Assembly (NCBI GenBank): GCA_020860885.1
Contig: JAJBTS010000172.1
Coordinates: 1 to 5,101, forward strand
Length of the DNA stretch: 5,101 nucleotides
Direction of reading: 5' to 3'
Origin: Bacteroidales bacterium
Lineage (GTDB): Bacteria > Bacteroidota > Bacteroidia > Bacteroidales > Azobacteroidaceae
The notes below the pieces were generated by a model. That model saw nothing but the letters and a program-made list of their open reading frames with translations, ran no database searches and was not told where the DNA came from. Positions 1 through 5,101 of the stretch are shown here, piece by piece (within the stretch, counting starts at the first letter, position 1; each line of letters starts with the position of its first letter). The translations under genes were made by a program, and so were the position numbers.

Positions 1-12
1 ATTAAGAATGAA

Positions 13-726
13 TTACTCTTTTAAATAATATATAATAGTTGTTACTACACGTAAAGTCTTTATATGAGGAGAATTTTCGTCCCTGTCGGAGATAGACATC
101 TGTCCTTGGCTGGCTGTTTTGATTTTACCCAGCTTGCTGTCGGAGTCCGTAGCAAACTTTTCTGCGCTTACCCGTGCGTTTTTGGTTGCTTCTTCGATCA
201 TTTCCGGTTTAACATCGTTCAGACCCGTGAAATCGTAACGAACCGGATTCTCGTACTGGCGGTTGGCCGATATGGCAACTCCTTCCTGGATCAGTACGGA
301 AATAATCTGGGGGACCACAGTACGTACTTTTTCTACGTCCGTACTAACCACTGTAATGGTGGAAGTTCCGTTGTAGCGGTAACGGGCTTCCTGGGAAGCG
401 TATCTTTCCGTCTGGTAATCCAGAATATCCGGAGCGGACAGAGAGATCTCATTTTCCGGAATACCACTCGACTGGAGAAGCTCCAGTACTTTCATCTGGC
501 TTCTATTCATACTGGCAGACAGGTTTTTCAAGTCGTTGTTTGCATCTTTGATAACAATAGGCCAGATCACTTTGTTGGCGGGAACCTCTTTCTCAGACAA
601 TCCTTTTACTGTAACTACCCGTTGAGACTCCTGAATACTGGAAATACCGTTTTTTATCATGATGGAACCCAGAAAGATGCCGATTCCGATAAAAATTCCT
701 GCCCAAAACATTCCGTTACTTTTCAT
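13..726 (-). CDS. SIMPL-domain (DUF541-like) membrane-anchored protein
   Basis: The product is a complete 237-residue protein. Residues about 7-25 (FWAGIFIGIGIFLGSIMI) form one hydrophobic segment with no obvious signal-peptidase site, so it is probably an N-terminal membrane anchor with the rest outside the cytoplasmic membrane. The remainder fits the SIMPL family (related to YggE/BP26). An opening strand reads RVVTVKGLSEKEVPANKVIWPI (about 36-57) as two consecutive stretches, a middle part carries the SGIPENEISLSAPDI segment (about 87-101), and a closing strand reads LRVVTTIIYYL (about 225-235). Members of this family have been linked to oxidative or envelope stress, and some form ring-like oligomers, but no reaction is established. 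The ATG at 726 lies just after the anchor's short charged N-terminus (MKSNG), and no Shine-Dalgarno sequence precedes it. It starts 18 bases after the transporter stop codon, so the two are probably co-transcribed. Family assignment is fairly secure; function is unknown. Confidence 0.85.
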   Translation of the reverse strand: MKSNGMFWAGIFIGIGIFLGSIMIKNGISSIQESQRVVTVKGLSEKEVPANKVIWPIVIKDANNDLKNLSASMNRSQMKVLELLQSSGIPENEISLSAPDILDYQTERYASQEARYRYNGTSTITVVSTDVEKVRTVVPQIISVLIQEGVAISANRQYENPVRYDFTGLNDVKPEMIEEATKNARVSAEKFATDSDSKLGKIKTASQGQMSISDRDENSPHIKTLRVVTTIIYYLKE

Positions 727-744
727 AAGGCAAATTGATTTTAA

Positions 745-2124
745 TTATTCTACTTTATTTACTTTGGTTCTGAACGATGATGCATACGTGCCTATAACAC
801 ACAGAACCGCACAAATGATAAATGTTATTCGTAAACTATCCATAAAATCAGGATAGATTTCAGGAACAATCACATTATTCCCTACATGCAAGGATAATGC
901 CATCATAGCAATGCCCATACTGAAAGCCTGTCCGGTCAGGCGCATAGTTCCCATCGTGGCCGAAGCCTGTCCCAGATACCTTTTTTCTACCGAACTCATT
1001 ATTACATTGGTATTGGGAGAGGAGAACAATCCGAAACCCAGACCCAGCAAAATTAGTAAAATAATTAGAATAACAATAGGAGTAGAGACAGAAAGAAAGA
1101 TCAGTCCGCACAGTCCGACGAGGATGATAAGCATCCCCGATGTTGCCAGAATAGCTGGGTTTACCCGGTCCGAAAGCCTGCCGGCATACAGGGAAACACC
1201 GCTTTGGACCAATGCCTGAACGATCAGGATAAATCCTGCGTGTTGTGCATCGAACCCGCGTATGTATTGCAGGTACAAACTCATCATAAATGCTACGGCA
1301 GAGGTAGCGGCATAGTTGATCAAAGCCGAAAGGGAAGATAAAGTGAATACTTTATTCCTGGCGAAAATACGTACATTGAATACGGGCTGGGTATGATTTA
1401 ATTCGTAGATAACAAAAACAGTAAACCCGATAACACCTATACCGATCCAGATAAACGATGCAGGTTGGGGCAATTCGGAAAAACCGAAGATCAACCCGAA
1501 TAAACTGACGGCATAGATGATGGATCCGAAATAGTCAAAGTTTTCACCTTTCGATTCGACCCATTCACCCTTAAATACCAAAGAAGAGGATAGTATAACG
1601 ATCAGTCCGATGATCCCGACGGCGAAAAAGAGGCTTTGCCATCCAAGGTAATGCGTGAGCAAACCACCCAGAAAGGGCCCCGATGCCAGGGCGAAATAGA
1701 CGGTTGCCGTATTGATACCCATGGCTTTGCCCCGCTCATGAGGCTGAAAGATAGAAGTGAGGATAGCCATATTCGTTCCGAACATCATAGCCGATCCTAT
1801 TCCTGATAAAACACGGAATAGGATCAGCATAAGCCCTGTGGTGGCAAATCCGCAGAGGACAGTCGCCAGGGTAAAGAGAACAACTCCGCTGATAAAAACT
1901 TTTTTTCTCCCGATCATGTCTCCCAGACGGGCAAAAGGAACCTGAAAAATAGCAGTGCTGATCAGATAAGCGGAAGCAATCCAGCTTAGGGATACAGCTT
2001 TCAAAGAAAAAGCTTCTCCTATTTCAGGAAGAGCCAGGTTAATGGCAGATCCCATAAAAGGAACAAGGAATGCTGCCATGCAGATAACAAACAGAGCAGC
2101 ATTCTTATTTATCGTATTTTGCAT
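745..2124 (-). CDS. MFS transporter, DHA2-like (14 TM), probable drug/metabolite efflux
   Basis: The product is a complete 459-residue polytopic inner-membrane protein. I count about 14 hydrophobic segments in a 6+2+6 layout: roughly 10-32, 46-66, 76-95, 98-120, 137-158, 162-183, 198-216, 222-241, 259-282, 293-313, 325-346, 348-372, 394-412 and 430-450. This matches the DHA2 drug:H+ antiporter class. Motif A between TM2 and TM3 is FARLGDMIGRKK (64-75). Motif B in TM4 is represented by R104, G108 and G110. Motif C of exporters in TM5 appears as SGPFLGG (148-154). The TM1 D1-like motif ends in NLALPEIG, but the usual acidic residue is replaced (Met24). The segment SSPNTNVIMSSVEKRYLG (368-385) is typical of proton-coupled exporters seen in anaerobes (from memory). 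Proton-driven export of small toxic compounds is the likely role; the substrate cannot be read from sequence. The ATG at 2124 has no Shine-Dalgarno, as is usual in Bacteroidota, and sits just before the first helix. Confidence 0.9.
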   Translation of the reverse strand: MQNTINKNAALFVICMAAFLVPFMGSAINLALPEIGEAFSLKAVSLSWIASAYLISTAIFQVPFARLGDMIGRKKVFISGVVLFTLATVLCGFATTGLMLILFRVLSGIGSAMMFGTNMAILTSIFQPHERGKAMGINTATVYFALASGPFLGGLLTHYLGWQSLFFAVGIIGLIVILSSSLVFKGEWVESKGENFDYFGSIIYAVSLFGLIFGFSELPQPASFIWIGIGVIGFTVFVIYELNHTQPVFNVRIFARNKVFTLSSLSALINYAATSAVAFMMSLYLQYIRGFDAQHAGFILIVQALVQSGVSLYAGRLSDRVNPAILATSGMLIILVGLCGLIFLSVSTPIVILIILLILLGLGFGLFSSPNTNVIMSSVEKRYLGQASATMGTMRLTGQAFSMGIAMMALSLHVGNNVIVPEIYPDFMDSLRITFIICAVLCVIGTYASSFRTKVNKVE

Positions 2125-2189
2125 TCAAAGAAAATTTGATACAGAAGCAGGTGAAAAATAATGAACTGAAGTCGATCGTATAGTATGCT

Positions 2190-2432
2190 TCAATCTTCTT
2201 CTGTTTCTCCTTCGTATCCGAGCAGGTTGTTTTCGAATCCGGCTTCTTTAATTATTTGAATTACCCTTTCCCGGTCTTTTTCTTTCACCGACAGGCGGGT
2301 TCCGGAACCAGGAACGATAATCGCTGAATCCTGATTGTTCAGGTTGTACTCGATATTCTCTGCAGATAAAATACTTTCCAGTACGGAAGCGTCATTTGGA
2401 AAATTAAAAATAGCTACATCTACTAATTTCAT
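2190..2432 (-). CDS. DUF2007-type small protein (putative signal transducing protein)
   Basis: The product is an 80-residue soluble protein with no signal peptide or membrane segment. Its pattern is that of the DUF2007 family ('putative signal transducing protein'): an N-terminal strand ending in FNFPNDASVLES (9-20), a helix leading to SAENIEYNLNN (23-33), a strand/loop with RLSVKEKDRERVIQIIKEAGF (46-66, across two strands and a helix), and a short acidic tail EGETEED (74-80). The fold is a small ferredoxin-like (ACT/GlnB-like) unit in the family. The 'signal transducing' label is a family name and not a demonstrated activity. The ATG at 2432 is strongly supported by a near-perfect Shine-Dalgarno sequence with 7-base spacing. 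The gene is divergent from lon and lies 65 bases upstream of the transporter, in the same direction. It may be the first gene of a three-gene unit. Family call is good; function unknown. Confidence 0.82.
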   Translation of the reverse strand: MKLVDVAIFNFPNDASVLESILSAENIEYNLNNQDSAIIVPGSGTRLSVKEKDRERVIQIIKEAGFENNLLGYEGETEED

Positions 2433-2438
2433 ATAAAT

Positions 2439-2446
2439 TCCTCCTT
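2439..2446 (-). promoter_or_regulatory. Strong Shine-Dalgarno site for the DUF2007 gene
   Basis: Read on the minus strand this is AAGGAGGA, an eight-base match to the 16S rRNA anti-Shine-Dalgarno region. Seven bases separate the GGAGG core from the ATG at 2432, which is ideal spacing. It fixes the start codon. None of the other three genes in the window has such a site, and Bacteroidota generally make little use of them, so its presence is notable. Confidence 0.8.
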
Positions 2447-2496
2447 TATTTTACAATTAACATTAAATTGTCTGTTATTGTTTGCTCTACAGCACT

Positions 2497-2524
2497 TTTG
2501 TCTATATAAAAATATTTATATTTG
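2497..2524 (+). promoter_or_regulatory. Candidate Bacteroidota-type promoter for lon
   Basis: A perfect -7 box TATATTTG (2517-2524) matches the Bacteroidota consensus TAnnTTTG recognised by the primary sigma factor of this phylum. A -33-like TTTG sits at 2497-2500. The 16 bases between TTTG and TA are slightly shorter than the usual 17-23. Transcription would begin near 2530, giving a lon leader of about 60 bases. No other perfect plus-strand box is visible between 2433 and the lon start; CATATTTG at 2564-2571 is a one-mismatch alternative without a suitable upstream element. Confidence 0.5.
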
Positions 2525-2539
2525 GCATAGATATTGATC

Positions 2540-2560
2540 AATTAATGTGAAGTATTAATT
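2540..2560. repeat. Perfect 7-bp inverted repeat in the predicted lon leader
   Basis: AATTAAT (2540-2546) and ATTAATT (2554-2560) are exact inverted copies separated by seven bases. The centres of the arms are 14 bases apart. The sequence lies just downstream of the predicted lon transcription start. The 8-bp palindrome TTGATCAA (2534-2541) adjoins and overlaps it by two bases. It could be a repressor operator or simply AT-rich chance; an all-A/T arm makes chance a serious alternative. Confidence 0.3.
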
Positions 2561-2575
2561 AATCATATTTGTACA

Positions 2576-2583
2576 CAAATATA
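2576..2583 (-). promoter_or_regulatory. Possible minus-strand -7 box for the DUF2007 transcript
   Basis: The minus strand reads TATATTTG here, again a perfect TAnnTTTG match. The nearest upstream TTTG on that strand is at 2611-2614, inside the lon coding start and 27 bases away, which is too far for the usual spacing. If used, it would give the DUF2007 gene a leader of roughly 140 bases running back through the lon promoter. I found no better minus-strand promoter closer to the gene. Confidence 0.2.
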
Positions 2584-2589
2584 CACATA

Positions 2590-4995
2590 ATGAATGACAT
2601 AATAGCACCTCAAATGGAAATAGTGATAGAGAAAAAAGCCATAAAGCCCGAAGAGATAGAAAGAGAAAATCCTATACTGCCCTTAAAGAACATGTTGTTT
2701 TTCCCGGGTGTACCCACCCCTGTGAATATAGGACGGTCTAAATCCCTGAAGCTTATGAACGAAGTTCATAAGAAAGGAGGGGTTCTGGGTGTCTTCTGCC
2801 AAAAAGACGCAAACGAAGAAGATCCCGGATTCGATGACCTGTACCCCGTCGGTTTGGTTGCACAGATAATTAATGTGATCAAAGAGGAAAACAACAGTAC
2901 AACGGTTTTACTGATGGGCGAAGAGAGGGTTCTTCTCAACGAGATAACAACCGACGAACCTTATCTGAAAGGCCACTTCTCTGTTCTGCAAACGGTAACT
3001 CCTGCTAAATCAGACAAAGAATACAAGGAACAATTGAAGACGATCAAAGATAAGATCCTTCATATCCTTACTTCTAAGATGGGTTTGCCGGAGTTCGTTA
3101 TCGATTCGTTGAGAAAATCGAAAGACTATAATTATATAGCGAACTTAGCTTTTACTTCTGTGGAGTCGTCTTTGCCCAAAAAACAGGAAATTTTGGCATG
3201 TGATGATCTGAAAGAACGTTATAATAAATTAATTTCTTTGCTCGACCATGAATTGCAATTGGTAGAGATTAAAGAATCGATCCGAAAGAAAACACAGGTC
3301 GAGATTGATAAGCAGCAACGTGAATATTTCCTTCAGCAGGAAATGAAGAATATTCAGGAGGCTTTGGGTGGTAATATGCAGGAAGTGGAGTTGAAGGAGT
3401 TGCATGCAAAAGCCGACTCAATCAAGTTTACTCCCGAACAACGTGCTGTCGTGGATAAAGAACTGAAAAAGCTGGAGCGTCTGCATCCGCATTCTCCGGA
3501 CTATTCCACACAGATGTCGTATGTACAGACCATCCTTTCTTTACCCTGGAACTCTTATACAAAAGATAACTTCAATCTTCAAAGGGCTAAAAAGGTTTTG
3601 GATAAGGATCACTTTGGAATGGATAAAGTCAAAGAGAGAATCATTGAACATCTGGCTGTTCTGAAGTTAAAAGGGGATATGAAATCTCCGATCATCTGTT
3701 TGTATGGCCCTCCGGGAGTAGGAAAGACTTCTTTAGGTAAATCCGTCGCGGAAGCTCTGAACAGGAAATACATCCGGATGTCTTTAGGCGGTTTGCACGA
3801 TGAGGCGGAAATCCGCGGACATCGAAGGACTTATATCGGAGCTATGCCCGGAAGGATTGTACAAGGCATACAAAAAGCCGGGTCGTCGAATCCGGTGGTA
3901 ATTCTCGATGAAATCGATAAAGTAGGTCAGGATTATAAAGGAGATCCGAGCGCTGCTTTGCTGGAAGTACTCGATCCGGAACAAAACTTTGCTTTCCACG
4001 ATAATTACCTGGATATGGACTACGATTTATCCAAAGTTTTGTTCATAGCAACAGCCAATTCTTTGAGTTCCATCTCCCGGCCGTTACTGGATAGAATGGA
4101 ATTGATCGAAGTGAGTGGTTACATTATGGAAGAGAAAGTAGAGATAGCTAAGAAGCATCTTCTTCCTACTCAGTTGGAAAATCATGGAGTGGGTAAATCC
4201 CAGTTCGATATTCCGAGGAAAACCATGGAAGTCCTGATCGAATCTTATACCCGGGAGTCGGGAGTAAGAGAGTTGAACAAACAGATAGCGAAGATCCTTC
4301 GCAAAATAGCCCGTGCTATAGCGGAAAGAACAGATTATCCTAAAAAACTGGACGTATCGGATCTTCAGGAATATCTCGGACCTATAGAATATACAAAGGA
4401 TAAATACGAAGGCAATGAATATGCTGGAGTGGTAACCGGATTGGCCTGGACAGCAGTAGGTGGAGAGATCTTGTTTATCGAAACCAGCCTTAGTAAAGGA
4501 AAAGCTTCGAGACTTACCTTGACAGGTAATCTGGGGGACGTAATGAAAGAGTCGGCTATTCTGGCTCTGGAATATATAAAAGCACATGCTTCCCAGCTCG
4601 ATATACCGGAAGAGGTTTTTGATAATTGGAATGTTCACATCCACGTACCGGAAGGAGCTATCCCTAAAGACGGACCGAGTGCAGGTATTACCATGACTAC
4701 TTCTCTGGTTTCAGCTTTTACTCAAAGGAAGGTTAAACCTTATTTGGCCATGACAGGCGAAATGACACTAAGAGGAAAAGTCTTACCCGTAGTAGGAATA
4801 AAAGAGAAAATACTTGCGGCGAAACGTGACGATATTAAAGAAAATATTTTGAGTAAAGAAAATAAGAAGAATGTGGACGAGATCAATGCTATCTATCTGA
4901 AAGGATTAAAATTTCATTACGTGAATGATATCCGCGAGGTACTCGATATAGCTTTACTGAAAGAGAAAATTGACAATCCCCTCGAGATAAAATAG
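2590..4995 (+). CDS. lon: ATP-dependent Lon protease (endopeptidase La), LonA type
   Basis: This is a complete 801-residue Lon protease, close to the family's usual size of about 780-820. Lon is a soluble cytoplasmic homohexamer that uses ATP to unfold and degrade damaged and selected regulatory proteins. The N-terminal LON substrate-binding domain begins at PILPLKNMLFFPGV (about 28-41) and runs to about 215. A helical/coiled linker with REYFLQQEMKNIQEALGG (244-261) follows. The AAA+ module spans about 340-585: Walker A GPPGVGKT (373-380), Walker B VVILDEID (436-443), sensor-1 Asn490, arginine finger Arg502 and sensor-2 Arg560. The protease domain (about 600-795) has the catalytic dyad Ser697 in PKDGPSAG and Lys738 in VGIKEK. 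The Gly usually found three residues before this Lys is Val735. I chose ATG 2590 over TTG 2569, which is in frame and would add seven residues; neither has a Shine-Dalgarno sequence. Another in-frame ATG lies at 2614. The gene is transcribed divergently from the DUF2007 gene, probably alone. Confidence 0.97.
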   Translation: MNDIIAPQMEIVIEKKAIKPEEIERENPILPLKNMLFFPGVPTPVNIGRSKSLKLMNEVHKKGGVLGVFCQKDANEEDPGFDDLYPVGLVAQIINVIKEENNSTTVLLMGEERVLLNEITTDEPYLKGHFSVLQTVTPAKSDKEYKEQLKTIKDKILHILTSKMGLPEFVIDSLRKSKDYNYIANLAFTSVESSLPKKQEILACDDLKERYNKLISLLDHELQLVEIKESIRKKTQVEIDKQQREYFLQQEMKNIQEALGGNMQEVELKELHAKADSIKFTPEQRAVVDKELKKLERLHPHSPDYSTQMSYVQTILSLPWNSYTKDNFNLQRAKKVLDKDHFGMDKVKERIIEHLAVLKLKGDMKSPIICLYGPPGVGKTSLGKSVAEALNRKYIRMSLGGLHDEAEIRGHRRTYIGAMPGRIVQGIQKAGSSNPVVILDEIDKVGQDYKGDPSAALLEVLDPEQNFAFHDNYLDMDYDLSKVLFIATANSLSSISRPLLDRMELIEVSGYIMEEKVEIAKKHLLPTQLENHGVGKSQFDIPRKTMEVLIESYTRESGVRELNKQIAKILRKIARAIAERTDYPKKLDVSDLQEYLGPIEYTKDKYEGNEYAGVVTGLAWTAVGGEILFIETSLSKGKASRLTLTGNLGDVMKESAILALEYIKAHASQLDIPEEVFDNWNVHIHVPEGAIPKDGPSAGITMTTSLVSAFTQRKVKPYLAMTGEMTLRGKVLPVVGIKEKILAAKRDDIKENILSKENKKNVDEINAIYLKGLKFHYVNDIREVLDIALLKEKIDNPLEIK

Positions 4996-5023
4996 TTTTG
5001 TTGTCAGAGTTGAATGAGAAGTT

Positions 5024-5039
5024 TAAGCCTACAGGCTTA
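5024..5039 (+). repeat. Perfect inverted repeat downstream of lon
   Basis: TAAGCCT (5024-5030) and AGGCTTA (5033-5039) are exact inverted copies separated by AC. In RNA this gives a short hairpin of about five pairs with a CUACAG loop. It lies 28 bases after the lon stop. No T-run follows on the plus strand (TAAAATAGG), so on its own it is a poor intrinsic terminator. It may instead be part of a repeat element or a 3'-end stabilising structure. Confidence 0.5.
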
Positions 5040-5063
5040 TAAAATAGGAATCCTTTAATTTAA

Positions 5064-5094
5064 TAGCTCAATGGTGTTTCAATGGGGCTAGTTT
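5064..5094 (+). terminator. Possible intrinsic terminator / REP-like hairpin after lon
   Basis: TAGCTC (5064-5069) pairs with GGGCTA (5085-5090), with one G-T pair. Inner pairs (A5071-T5083, T5072-A5082, G5074-C5080) extend the stem with mismatches. GTTTT follows directly (5091-5095 includes the run at 5092-5095), so it could end lon transcription, though the T-run is short. TCAATGG occurs twice within it (5068-5074 and 5079-5085). The region from 4996 to the window end has no gene that I can support. Confidence 0.35.
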
Positions 5095-5101
5095 TAGGGA
5101 T

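Noticed and set aside
64..738. A 224-codon open frame on the plus strand, antisense to the SIMPL gene.
   Set aside because: It is a mirror of a well-supported coding frame. Its protein is rich in Phe, Cys, Arg and Asn with no recognisable domain, and it has no start context.
911..1219. Shorter plus-strand open frames within the transporter gene (also 1757-1945 and 659-856) and a minus-strand frame at 875-1111.
   Set aside because: All overlap the transporter or SIMPL reading frames, have implausible composition and lack any start signal.
2125..2189. A separate promoter for the transporter in the 65-base gap.
   Set aside because: I found no minus-strand TAnnTTTG box with a -33 partner here. 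CGATCG at 2173-2178 is a short palindrome that is expected by chance.
2569..2589. TTG at 2569 as the start of lon, which would add seven residues.
   Set aside because: An ATG follows at 2590, the extra residues (YTNIHI after the start) are not typical of Lon N-termini, and no ribosome-binding site supports the TTG. It cannot be strictly excluded.
4084..4644. A 186-codon open frame on the minus strand inside lon.
   Set aside because: The region encodes the highly conserved AAA+ and protease parts of Lon on the other strand. The antisense product looks like no known family.
1..5101. A defence, mobile or biosynthetic system spanning the window.
   Set aside because: There are no transposase, integrase, toxin-antitoxin, nuclease or CRISPR features. 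The Lon has no adjacent antitoxin gene, and the other genes belong to common housekeeping or accessory families.

Overview
The window reads as an ordinary chromosomal segment of a Bacteroidota bacterium, most likely of the order Bacteroidales. Three things point there. The protein sequences have the style of that group. Translation starts mostly lack Shine-Dalgarno sequences. A perfect TAnnTTTG-type -7 promoter box lies upstream of lon. The assignment rests on recognition only, with no database search. All four genes appear complete and intact, and I see no frameshift, mobile element, CRISPR array, tRNA or rRNA.

The left half (13-2432) carries three genes, all on the minus strand. In transcription order they are a small DUF2007-type 'putative signal transducing protein' (2190-2432), a 14-helix DHA2-like major facilitator (MFS) efflux transporter (745-2124), and a membrane-anchored SIMPL-domain protein (13-726). 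The gaps between them are 65 and 18 bases, and I see no convincing promoter or terminator inside them. They may therefore form one transcript, with the transporter-SIMPL pair the more tightly linked. Neither the DUF2007 nor the SIMPL family has a firm biochemical function, so a shared role (envelope or drug stress, for instance) is only a guess.

The centre (2433-2589) is a 157-base, AT-rich divergent intergenic region. It holds a good promoter candidate for lon, an inverted repeat in the predicted lon leader, a weaker minus-strand -7 box, and an unusually strong Shine-Dalgarno sequence in front of the DUF2007 gene.

The right half (2590-4995) is lon, a complete LonA-type ATP-dependent protease. 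It has an N-terminal substrate-binding domain, an AAA+ ATPase module and a C-terminal Ser-Lys protease domain, with all key residues present. The last 106 bases after lon hold no gene. They contain two hairpin-forming sequences, one of which could end the lon transcript, and together they resemble a dispersed REP-like repeat.

No previously undescribed system stands out. The observations listed are modest: signals that differ from the usual habits of the phylum, single-residue departures from family motifs, and a possible intergenic repeat.
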